DNA from: Sporothrix humicola | Lineage: Eukaryota > Ascomycota > Sordariomycetes > Ophiostomatales > Ophiostomataceae | Reading direction: 5' to 3' | DNA length: 64,000 nt | NCBI GenBank assembly: GCA_021396245.1 | Contig: WNYE01000034.1 | Span: 62,001-126,000, forward strand | In this document: positions 1-9,515 of the stretch, in pieces | Numbering within the stretch: the first letter of the stretch is position 1 | How the letters are laid out: every line of letters begins with the position of its first letter | Position numbers and translations under genes: made by a program | Notes under the pieces: model-generated | Database searches by the model: none | Told to the model about the DNA's origin: nothing | The model's input: the letters and a program-made list of their open reading frames with translations, nothing else

Positions 1-2129
1 GCGGACTGCTCGCCGGGAAGGAGATAAAAATGAGGACAAAAATATACAGAGTAAAAAAAAGGGCCCGGCCGACTCGGTATCCCTTTCCATGACTTCTTCC
101 ATAACCTTGTCAATATTGATCTGGCCGGCCAGGACTCAACTCAGGCCGGGTCATAATCCAGGCCCAGCTCCGTACTGGATTGGCCACAGATCAGTCTGGA
201 CAGCAGGCTGTGTCACAAGCGATTGAAGATTAAAGAAAGAAGAGAAAAAGAGTCAAAAGAAAACACTACTCAGTATCTTCTCATCCTCCCTGGAGTGTGC
301 CCGAAAATAGCTGTCGGTGGTTGGGTGAGGTGAGAGATTCCGTGGGAGTGAGAAACAGAGAAACAGAGAAACAAGCTGAGAGGAAGGGGGGCGTGCGGTC
401 CGGTCTTGGTCTAAGCCGGCTGAGGATCCATGCGAGACATGCTCTCAGACTCAGATGCCCTACTAGGGATCGTCACCACCACTTTCAACACTGTTGCTTT
501 CTTTTTTGAGCTTTCTCTTCTTTCTTTTTTTTGGTCTCGCCCATGCTCTCACCCGGCACACCCACCCTCCGTTCTCCGCTGTCGCCTCCAGGCTTTCTGC
601 TTATGGAAACCCAACCACCACCACGCCTGCAAATCCTACCCAAGCGTGCAAGCGTGCCGTCACCGCTCAAGCCAAAACCACTTACACGCCTCCCCACTTT
701 TCACACTTTCTCCCACTTACACTCCTCACACGCAAAGATGCACCACCAGGTCGGTCCGTATCCTTGACCCTGTTGCTGGGCCCCGTTGGTCTTGCTTGTA
801 GATCCTTCCATCCAGATGGTTGGAAGAAAAGAAGAGGCAGTAAAAAAAAGAAAAAAGAGGGCACTCAAAAAACGAAAAAGAAAAGAGTGCAGGCGGGACA
901 GGTCGTCACTGGTCAGCCTTGTCTTTTTCGTGAATTTTTGAGAGAGAAGAAAAGAGAAAAGAAAAGGGTAAGACTCTCATCCTTCGTTGCCATGTCTCTC
1001 TTCTTCTTCCTCTCTATTCCAACATAATCTCATAATCTCTCCCCTCAAACTCTGTACACCTCACATCATCACCACTCCCCAACCCACTTCTCTACATCAC
1101 CTCTCAAACGCTTTCAACGGCCGCAGTCGTTCGTTTCGCCCCGAGTACGACTTGAGAAAGAACGAAAAGAAACAAGAAACAACAGAAAGAAAGAACACTC
1201 GTCGGACTTGATCACCACTTCCGCATCTCCATCCATATCCACCAACATCGCCTCACGCCTCACCACGCTCTCCCGTCTCTCGTTGCTCGTCTCTGCATCC
1301 TGCCGTGCTCGTCAAACCGAGCCTGTTATAGGTCTGGAGTGACTCGACCCTTCAGGAGGACTCTCCAAAAAGACTTCTCCAAAATCCACGCTCGTGGTTC
1401 GCTCGCATCGCGAGCACATAAAAACGGACGTTGTCCACTCAACACAGGCCACTTACATCTCCACCTCGTCCACCTCGCCTCGCCTCGCTCGTCGCATCCG
1501 CCGGGGGTGACAAGAACGAGTGAGCGACGGTGGCTTGCTTGGCCTGCTTCTGGTCTTTCTGCTCTTTCCATTCTCCGACGCCATCCCGCCATCTCCATCT
1601 ATATCCGCATTTCCTCCCAGAGTACAAGAGGCGCCTCTTTTTCTAGCCTCCATTGGCGTGCATCCAGCTGTTTGTTTGTGTCACGGACTTTTCTTTTTAA
1701 ATAAAAAAGAACGTACACGACACCAACCCAACGCACCCAGCGCACTCCAACCATACATAATAGACACAGCCAACCAACGCCTCGGAGGAGCAGGGGACAG
1801 GGATTTTCGTCTGTTACCTTGGTCTCCCGGTCTTCCTGCCCTTTTCTGTTTCTTGGAGAGCTGCCTTTTCAGCTGATCAGACCAGTTGCAGTTGCCCTGG
1901 TTGCCCCATCATAAAAGATCCGGTATCTTGGGTCTGCATCAGAGGCTCCCTCTGTTCTTCTGTTCTTCTTTTCTTCTCTTTTTCTCTTCCTTCCTCTCCT
2001 TCTCTCCCCTTTCACATCGATAGACACTCGTCTGATATGGCTCGGCACACTCTGCCTGAGCTGAATTGACTGAGTAAACAACTGTCTATACACTCAACCA
2101 CATAAACACCTCCACATCTTCTCGTCAAC
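1..2129. other. Intergenic region and probable 5' leader of the MFS gene
   Basis: No coding region can be supported here. Frames that stay open are made of CT-rich or AG-rich low-complexity sequence and have no family resemblance. The plus strand is pyrimidine-rich at about 490-1080 and again at about 1940-2010, the usual look of fungal promoters and leaders upstream of a plus-strand start. A TATA-like ATAAAAG lies at 1911-1917, about 215 bp before the MFS start codon. Its use as a promoter element is inference. Confidence 0.5.
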
Positions 2130-5100
2130 ATGTCCTTCCGGGAGAGACGGCGGTCGACGCCGCTGCCCGCCGGCTCCGAGCCGACTGTCGACTTCCAGAC
2201 GGCCACCGAGGCCATGCAGCGCGCCGCCGACGCCATGATCGCCGCCACCGAGTCGTTCCGTCAGCAGTTCCACCAGCAGGACATTAACGTGCCCGGCTCG
2301 CACGGCTCTCACAGCAGTGAGGGTTCTGGGTCTGGGAGCGGTTCGGGCTCGGGCACAAACACCACAGCCTCTCACAACAACAGAGCCGCCTCGGCCGCTT
2401 CTCACCGCACAATCTCCTCGGGCCGCCGCAGGCCCATGTCCTATCAGCACCAGACCTCGTACCAGCCCTACCGCCCACCGTCGGCCGATGCCGTTTTGCA
2501 CAGTCCCGTGGATGGCTCGGGCATCGCAACCGCTGCCCGACCGAAAACCGCCGGTCACCACTCCGCTGCCCACAGTTCTCACAGTGCTCACAATAATCAC
2601 GCATACCCTCCGCCGGTGCACCGCAACAGCAGCACCACGCCTACCCTCCCCAAAACCGTCAGCCCCCGCAACAACCCATACAACACCTACCGTGCAGCTC
2701 GCGCCAACTCCGGTTCGCCTGCACCGCCCATTTCGTTCCACAACAATGCCACCGCCGCGGCAGCGGCAACAACAGCCTCTTCCTCCACGACAACGCCACC
2801 CCTCCCCTTGTCCGACTATTATACCGTCCATCCAGACGGTACGGCCTCCGTTGTGCCTCGTGATGACTCGGGTATCGCCATGACCGTGTCCAACTCGACC
2901 TCCACAAACATGCCCCAGGCAGCCCAGCCCCTCATGCTCAACAACCCCACGATCCGCCTGGTCGAGCTTCCCGGTCCGCTCGCGATGCACCCTCTCTCCA
3001 TGGACCCTCAGCAACCTCCAAGAGCTCTCCAGCAACAGGCTCAGCAACAACGACAAGCACAGTCTCAGCAAACCGACGTGGCCGCCAACGAAGTTGTCCC
3101 GTCTACTTCGTCCGCCCCGACGACCGCCTCGCGCGCTTCCCATGCCAGCTGGTCCCTCATGCCCAAGATCCCCAAGACGCCAGATGCCATTTCGGGTCCA
3201 TCTCGTCGCCTGACTCCACCTGTTCTCCCGCCTGCTCCACCCTCCACGGCTGTCGGCACTACCCCGACTCCGGGTGCCCCTATCTCCTCTTCGCACAGCC
3301 CCGTCGGCGGTCGCCGTCCTTCCATGTCGTCGTACATTGACCTCATCGAGGCTGCCTCGCGTCTCAAGCGCACGCACTCATACCAGGGCGTTGGCCATGC
3401 AGGCGAGCTCATCCCGCGTGATTCTTCGTTCACGCCCGTCACTGATGGTGAAGTGACTGCCGGCGAGACGACCGAAGCTGAACGGGAGCACAATGAGAAG
3501 CGCCGAGAGCGTGAGCACGAGAGTGAAGCCGAGCCGGAGCCAGTCCTGCAGATCGGCCGCTACACCTATATTCGCTCCGAGGCCGGTGACCACGATTACC
3601 GCGCCTCTCTGATCCGCGACGACGGTTCGCGGCGCTACACCACCCGGCCCGTGACGCGCAACAGCCTTGTCGAGGGTGTGAGCCGTGCTGGCAGCCGTGT
3701 CGGCAGTCGTGTCGGCAGCTTGCGGAGACGCCAGTCTGGATCCAGGAGAATGAAGAAGGAGCCCTCGCCGGACGCTCCCTATGGCTTTTCGCTGATGCAC
3801 GAGTCCATGTTTGTGCTCATCATTTGTCTTTCGCAAGTCCTGATGCTTGCGGGCATCGCCCAGGCCCTCATTCCTGCAAACCTTATGAGTCTGTCCTTTC
3901 CCGATGCCACCCCGGGCAACATTGCCTGGTACACGGCCGCCTATGGCCTCACGTCGGGCACCTTTGTGCTTCCCTCGGGCCGCCTGGGCGATCTTTTCGG
4001 CCACCGCCGCATTTTTATCATCGGTTTCGTCTGGTTCGCTGCGTGGAGCCTGTTGGCTGGCTTTGCGCCCGCCATCCAGCACTCGGGCAGTGATGCCGCC
4101 ACCTCGCACCGTGGCACCACTATTTTCATCATTTGCCGCGCCATGCAGGGCATCGGTCCGGCCATGCTCGTCCCCAACGGTCAGGCCATGTTGGGCCGTG
4201 CCTATGCACCTGGTCCCCGCAAGAACATTGTCATGTCGCTCTTTGGCGCTTCGTCGCCGCTGGGCTTTGTCGTAGGCGCCGTCATGTCGGCCCTGTTTGC
4301 CATTTATGCCTCGTGGCCGTGGGCGTTCTGGACGCTGGCCGCTGTCTGCGTGGCCCTGGCTGCTGTGAGCATGCTCGTGCTGCCGCCAGACGATGTCAAG
4401 GAAGACGCAACCACGACTGAAACAACCCGCCTCGAGGACGATGACACGGACGACGTAGTCATCTCAAAGAAGTCAAAGATGGCCGTCAAGAAGGAAAGCT
4501 TGTGGGTGCGCATGGACGGCATGGGCATCCTACTAGGTGTCGCCGGCCTGGTGCTTGTCAACTTTGCTTTCAATCAGGCACCCATTGTCGGCTGGGCCAC
4601 GCCCTACACCTACTTTTTGCTCATCCTGGGCCTCTTCTTCGTTGCTGCTTTCCTCTATGTCGAGGCTTTCCAGGCCGCCTATCCGCTTGTGCCCACATCC
4701 GCCATGCACTCCACCACCAACTTTGTGCTCGGTTGCACCGCCACGGGCTGGGGTTGCTTCTCGGTCTGGGTCTACTATGTCGTCCAGATGTTTGAGAACC
4801 TCCGCGGCTGGTCGCCCTTGATGACCAGTGCCGCTTTCGCGCCAGCCCCCGTGACCGGCCTCATCGCTAGTCTCCTCACGGGCTTCTTGTTCAGCCGCCG
4901 CGTCAAGCCCCATTGGGTCATGCTCCTCAGCATGTTTGCCTTCTTCGTCGGCAGCCTGCTGTTTGCCACCTCGGCACCGGACCAGCTCTACTGGTACAAC
5001 CCCTTCTTCAGCATCCTGATCATGCCCTTTGGCATGGACATGAGCAACCCGGCCGCCATCATCCTCGTCAGCAACAGCGTCCGCCGCGAGCACCAGGGCA

Positions 5101-5345
5101 TCGCCGCCAGTCTGGTGGTGACGTTTGTCAACTATGCCATCTCGCTGGCTCTCGGTATCGCCGGTTCTGTCGAGGCGGGCGTCTTTGACCCCGACAACTT
5201 GCTGGTCGGATACCGTGCTGCTCAATACTTTGGCCTCGGTCTCGGTGGACTTAGCATCTTGTTCGGAACGGCCTTTTTGTGCCAGAGCTACCTGCGGGCA
5301 CCGCCCACCCCGCAGGTGACGGATGAAAAGACGGGTGGTGTCTAG
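2130..5345 (+). CDS. MFS transporter, DHA2-like, with long disordered N-terminal extension
   Basis: Single-exon gene for a 1071-aa plasma- or organelle-membrane transporter. Residues 1 to about 540 are low complexity: a Gly-Ser run near residue 65, Ser/Thr/Pro/Ala-rich stretches, a Gln-rich segment near 300, then charged EREHE-type sequence near 450. The membrane domain starts near residue 555 (HESMFVLIICLSQVLML) and runs almost to the C-terminus. MFS motif A is clear at about 617-627 (GRLGDLFGHRR), followed by AMQGIGPAMLVPNGQAM and a motif-C-like segment (GASSPLGFVVGAVMSALF). This fits the drug:H+ antiporter-2 group that includes aminotriazole and boron exporters such as Atr1; the substrate cannot be told. 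A charged cytoplasmic loop (about 755-790) separates the two halves. The ATG has a good context (GTCAACATGTCC). An internal Met at 3750 (residue 541) would give a transporter of normal size. The stop is TAG at 5343-5345. Confidence 0.9.
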   Translation: MSFRERRRSTPLPAGSEPTVDFQTATEAMQRAADAMIAATESFRQQFHQQDINVPGSHGSHSSEGSGSGSGSGSGTNTTASHNNRAASAASHRTISSGRRRPMSYQHQTSYQPYRPPSADAVLHSPVDGSGIATAARPKTAGHHSAAHSSHSAHNNHAYPPPVHRNSSTTPTLPKTVSPRNNPYNTYRAARANSGSPAPPISFHNNATAAAAATTASSSTTTPPLPLSDYYTVHPDGTASVVPRDDSGIAMTVSNSTSTNMPQAAQPLMLNNPTIRLVELPGPLAMHPLSMDPQQPPRALQQQAQQQRQAQSQQTDVAANEVVPSTSSAPTTASRASHASWSLMPKIPKTPDAISGPSRRLTPPVLPPAPPSTAVGTTPTPGAPISSSHSPVGGRRPSMSSYIDLIEAASRLKRTHSYQGVGHAGELIPRDSSFTPVTDGEVTAGETTEAEREHNEKRREREHESEAEPEPVLQIGRYTYIRSEAGDHDYRASLIRDDGSRRYTTRPVTRNSLVEGVSRAGSRVGSRVGSLRRRQSGSRRMKKEPSPDAPYGFSLMHESMFVLIICLSQVLMLAGIAQALIPANLMSLSFPDATPGNIAWYTAAYGLTSGTFVLPSGRLGDLFGHRRIFIIGFVWFAAWSLLAGFAPAIQHSGSDAATSHRGTTIFIICRAMQGIGPAMLVPNGQAMLGRAYAPGPRKNIVMSLFGASSPLGFVVGAVMSALFAIYASWPWAFWTLAAVCVALAAVSMLVLPPDDVKEDATTTETTRLEDDDTDDVVISKKSKMAVKKESLWVRMDGMGILLGVAGLVLVNFAFNQAPIVGWATPYTYFLLILGLFFVAAFLYVEAFQAAYPLVPTSAMHSTTNFVLGCTATGWGCFSVWVYYVVQMFENLRGWSPLMTSAAFAPAPVTGLIASLLTGFLFSRRVKPHWVMLLSMFAFFVGSLLFATSAPDQLYWYNPFFSILIMPFGMDMSNPAAIILVSNSVRREHQGIAASLVVTFVNYAISLALGIAGSVEAGVFDPDNLLVGYRAAQYFGLGLGGLSILFGTAFLCQSYLRAPPTPQVTDEKTGGV

Positions 5346-6197
5346 AAAGGTGTTGTTGGCATCGATCAGGTGAGTTTAGATGAAGTGATACAAAGTGAGA
5401 TGGCGAGAGGAAAATGTTTAAGAAGGGGGAGGGTGGAAGAAAAGGGCTTAATTTGAAAGACGGGAGGAGCACTCGCTCAGGAAGGAACGTCCATTGCTGC
5501 TTCTCTCACCGCATTTACACTTGGAGTTTTTGGGATTTGATTTTGGGAAGGTGCGTTCAACACAAATCATGTTCAGCGGAAAGTGCAGGTGGCACACATC
5601 TCGACAGTCTTTTGTTTTCAGGAAAGGGAAAGAGCGTTTGGTACTTTTTTGAGCCTTTTTGCACCTTTGCACTTATATAGCGACGACACTCACCAAGATA
5701 ATCTCTATGGTGGCAGCATGAACAAATCCCCTTAGATAGAATGAATAATCTGAAATAGGATCAGACCCTACAATAGAAGCATTTCAAAAGTGAAAAATGA
5801 CTTCGTGATGTAATACTTCGTAAGATGTTCTGTAATACAACCATGCGACCACTAAATTACAGTGATAACCCCTTGGGGAAAGAGCAGGCGTGAATCTCGT
5901 GCTTAATTGATGGCCCACTTTTTCACGCCATAGCGCGCGCTGGACGCGTCAAAAAGGGCAGGCGTGGTTAGGCCCGCCACGCTCTCACCCACCACTTCGT
6001 CACTGCACCTTCCAGCTGCAGGCAAAAACTCATATCCAAAGCAACGCAGCCAGCTCTTCGTATCTACGAATCCCGACATTTACGACTCCCAACGATTGCG
6101 ACTTACGACTCCACGATCCGATAACCACGGCCGATTGAGTCGACACTCCCCTTCCCTTTCCATCCCATCTTTTGGTCAATCCCCGCCAACCGCCGCC
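5346..6197. other. Spacer between MFS and FEN1 genes
   Basis: About 850 bp without a supportable gene. It must hold the 3' end of the MFS transcript and the FEN1 promoter. The only clear sites are ACGCGT at 5944-5949 and a GC-alternating stretch (agcgcgcgct) just before it. The leader before the FEN1 ATG is pyrimidine-rich at about 6140-6190. Confidence 0.5.
5943..5950. promoter_or_regulatory. MCB-like element (ACGCGT) upstream of FEN1
   Basis: The 8-bp palindrome GACGCGTC contains the MluI cell-cycle box core ACGCGT and lies about 250 bp upstream of the FEN1 start codon. Known: MCB boxes bind the Mbp1/Swi6-type factor MBF in yeasts and drive G1/S transcription of replication genes, including RAD27 in budding yeast. 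That the same control acts here is inference from sequence and position. Confidence 0.4.
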
Positions 6198-7577
6198 ATG
6201 GGTATCAAGCAGCTCTTCCAGATTGTCAAGGAGGAGGCGCCCGATTCCGTCAAGGAGGGGGAGATCAAGAACCAGTTCGGCCGCAAAGTGGCAATTGTGA
6301 GTACTCGACGTGGCGACGATGTTCCCAGTGCAATTGCGTTCAACAGCTAACATGTTCACAGGATGCGTAGGTACCAGCCCGATATAGTGACACGACACGA
6401 CGACTACGACTACGACTACGACTACGACTACGACTAGGAAGCCCTCCATTTACACTCCGTTACAGGCGCTAACACTTTGCTTCCTCTCCACAGATCGATG
6501 AGCATCTACTCGTTCCTGATTGCTGTGCGCTCCGATGGCCAGATGCTGATGAGCGAGGCCGGCGAGACCACATCGCATCTGATGGGCATGTTCTACCGCA
6601 CACTGCGCATGGTCGACAACGGCATCAAGCCGCTCTACGTGTTCGACGGCGCGCCGCCCAAGCTCAAGTCGGGCGAGCTCGCCCGCCGCTACATGCGCAA
6701 ACAGGAGGCCACCGAGGGCCTGGAGGAGGCCAAGGAGACGGGCACGGCCGAGGACATTGAAAAGTTCTCGCGCCGCACCGTGCGCGTCACGCGCGAGCAC
6801 AACCAGGAGTGCCAGCGCCTGCTCAAGCTCATGGGCGTGCCGTACCTGGTGGCGCCGACGGAGGCCGAGGCGCAGTGCGCGGAGCTGGCGCGCGCCGGCA
6901 AAGTGTATGCGGCGGCCAGCGAGGACATGGACACGCTGTGCTTCAACACGCCGATTCTGCTGCGCCACCTGACGTTTAGCGAGCAGCGCAAAGAGCCCAT
7001 CCAAGAAATTCACCTCGACAAGGTCATGCAGGGGCTCGGCATGGAGCGCCCGCAGTTTGTCGACCTCTGCATCTTGCTGGGCTGCGACTACCTCGACCCC
7101 ATCCCCAAGGTCGGCCCCAACACGGCGCTCAAGCTGATCCGGGAGCACGGCACGCTCGAAAAGGTCGTCGAGTTTATGAAGAAAGACCCAAAACAGAAAT
7201 TCGTCATCCCCGAGGACTGGCCGTACGAGGACGCGCGCGAGCTCTTCTTCAAGCCCGACGTGCGCTCGGCAGACGACCCGCTGTGCGACTTCAAGTGGGA
7301 GCGCCCCGACATCCCAGGGCTCGTGCAGTTTCTGGTCAACGAAAAGGGCTTCTCCGAAGACCGCGTGCGGTCCGGCGCAGCGCGGCTCGAAAAGAACCTA
7401 AAGGGCACGCAGCAGCAGCGTCTCGAGGGCTTCTTCAAGATTGTGCCCAAGACGGAGGCCGAGCTCAAGGCGCAAAAGCGCAAGCTGGACGAGAAGAACG
7501 AGGAGAAGAAGAAGCGGCTCAAGGAGGAAAAGAAGGACAAGGCCAAGGCCAAGGCAAAGCCTCGGGGCGGGGCCTAA
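6198..7577 (+). CDS. RAD27: Flap endonuclease 1 (FEN1/Rad27), three exons
   Basis: Structure-specific 5' flap endonuclease for Okazaki-fragment maturation and long-patch base-excision repair, acting with PCNA in the nucleus. Exons are 6198-6296, 6362-6366 (5 nt, GATGC) and 6494-7577, giving 395 aa, close to the usual family length. All active-site acids fall at human numbering: D34, D86 (VFDGAPPK), E158 and E160 (TEAEAQ), D179 and D181 (SEDMDT), D233 (GCDYLD). The PCNA-binding box is Q342-L345-F348-F349 (QQRLEGFF), followed by a Lys-rich tail. Introns are 6297-6361 (GTGAGT...CAG, branch CTAAC 6347-6351) and 6367-6493 (GTAGGT...CAG, branch CTAAC 6469-6473). Joining exon 1 directly to exon 3 breaks the frame; the 5-nt exon restores it and supplies D34-A35. 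The start has a strong context (GCCGCCATGG). The second intron carries a hexanucleotide repeat. Confidence 0.95.
6401..6436 (+). repeat. (CGACTA)6 microsatellite in FEN1 intron 2
   Basis: Six exact tandem copies of the hexamer CGACTA, 35 bp after the 5-nt exon of the FEN1 gene. It sits wholly within intron 2, so length changes would not alter the protein. It lies between the GTAGGT donor (6367) and the CTAAC branch site (6469). Confidence 0.9.
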
Positions 7578-9515
7578 GCACGGGACGGGAAGAAAAGGAT
7601 GGCGAGAGGACAAAGACGATAAACGACAAAAACGACACAAAAGCACGCTGACAGGAACTCCCACAACCCAGCCATTCAGTTTTCTGGGGTATTTGATGTT
7701 GGATGGTGGAGGACGTGGGGAAAGCCGAGATGAGCTCGCAAAGCTACATATACCAGAGCGTGGAACGAACAAAGGTCCCTTGTGATAGTCAGGGGTATCA
7801 TATTGTTGGCTTTCCCTTTTTTTCACTTTTTTTTATTTGCTTCGCTTTTCTGCTCGTTCTCGTTTCCTTTTTTTTTCGTTATTTTTGTTATATTAGTTTC
7901 ACGGTAGTTTGCATTTTGGCGTTGTTCTAAGGCGGGTTTCCGCCGGGATTTTATTTTTTAGGAAAGGGAAAATCACATGGAATCTTTTGTTGACGAATGA
8001 AGGCAGGACCAAAAGCGAGCGACAGAGCCCCCAAAATGACAGAATGAATCGCCTTCAGTGTATCGGCGTGGGTCAACTCAACTACGTGTAGGTGCATAAA
8101 ATCCGGCTCATTGGCTGGGCGGATTCGCAGCAAGAAATTGGAGAACAATTGCACGACGCGGCAAGACCACGAGACCCAATCTGCGGCGTGCCTCGGCAGA
8201 CCCACACCAATCAACTCGCGCCAAAGCCAGCCGGCCATGAGACAGATGACATCAGGGCCAGCAGACAACTAGAGTGGCAGGAAGGGGCGACCGGCGACCT
8301 TGAATTTGGAGAAATTTACAGAGTGATGACAGGAAGACAGAAAAAAAGAGTATCACATGTCCAAGGCACAGCCATTCTCGACAGAACAAAAAAGTTGCGT
8401 GCATATCCCATCTGCGACAGGTTCGGAGTAAATTGTGTTTACATTGCGTCTGATTCGCCGCTGCCAATGGCCGTTTTCAAATGCATGCTTTCGAGGTCGT
8501 AACAAGTGTCGCGATGAACGTTGCACTTCGCATCGAGCTGTCTTGGGCCTCCTCTGGTCTTTCCCCTTTCGATGTCCTTTTTTCGCCTAAGTGCATCTGT
8601 TCCTTCCTTCCGGTAAACTGTGAAAAATGCCATCCGAGCTGCTCTTTCCGCTTGTAGCGTTCTGTGTGGAAATCGTGTCTCACAGGTGGCAGGTTGCTCC
8701 TACTCTGCCGGTATCTCTGCGAGCACCCCACACATTCCAGTGCATCGCTCTTGCCGCCTCGGTGTGGGCAGCTTTCAGTAATGCCCGCAAACAGCAAGAG
8801 AGCAAAATGCCACAGCAGGTCTGCGTGCCTTGAACTCTCGAGCTTTGGCGGCGTGGTTTCCCCATTGGGTCACGTCAGGTCAGCCTACTAATCCCCAATT
8901 CTCCACTCGCACGGTGCAGTCTGGACGCCCTTTCGCTCGCGGAGCCGTTCCTGCTGGGCTGTTGGTACCCCAAAGCGCCCCAAACCCCGTAAATGCCAGC
9001 CAATCGAGGCCTGCGAATTACGCTTGCACCCCACACTCTCCAGACAATGCCGAGCAAAAGTCCATGACGCACTGTCCAGCGACTGTGCCAGCACTGTGTT
9101 TCCGTCAGCGCGGACAGCCGCATTTGCAGGTGGTTTTTTGCGGCCGCTTTCTTCGATAAGCTCGTCGTTTCGCATGTGATCGGCCTGTGGTCGCTCTTTT
9201 GCAGCACCAACAGCTCCAGAAGCACCAAAAACACCAAAAAAGTTGCCGACAACACGAGGGCGTCAGGATTTCTTTGCCATCGTCCCTTTTCTCTTTAAAC
9301 CAACGCCCTTCGTTCCGGATCCTTTTTTGTTCTTTTGTTCTCCTGTTCTCTTCTCTTCCTTCTTCATCTCCTTTTCTGGTTTTCAGACTATTCAGACTTC
9401 TTTCTTGACCAATATACCCTTTTCTCGGTCATTGCATCATCTTGTTTTCATCTCACTCATTGTCATCTTTCATTCTCCTTCTTTTCACACACATTCACTC
9501 CCTCTCACACGCAAA
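7578..9515. other. Spacer between FEN1 and cytochrome b5-ACAD genes
   Basis: About 1.9 kb with no gene I can support. A 136-codon open frame at 8092-8502 shows no recognisable motif and no coding-like bias. A CCTCGG hexamer, the core of fungal fatty-acid response sites, lies at 8757-8762. From about 9290 to 9510 the plus strand is strongly CT-rich, the probable promoter or leader of the following gene. Confidence 0.5.
9290..9510 (+). promoter_or_regulatory. CT-rich leader of the cytochrome b5-ACAD gene
   Basis: About 220 bp of pyrimidine-rich plus-strand sequence (TTCTTTTGTTCTCCTG-type) ending directly before the start codon at 9516. Such tracts are common at transcription starts of filamentous fungal genes. 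The transcription start itself cannot be placed from sequence. Confidence 0.4.

Noticed and set aside
2094..3377. 427-codon minus-strand open frame inside the MFS gene
   Set aside because: It is antisense to the GC-rich N-terminal extension. Its Gly/Arg/Val-rich translation is what a shadow frame of such codons gives, and no family is recognisable.
8092..8502. 136-codon open frame between FEN1 and b5-ACAD
   Set aside because: No motif, no coding-like codon pattern and no splice-linked partner frame. It looks like a chance frame.
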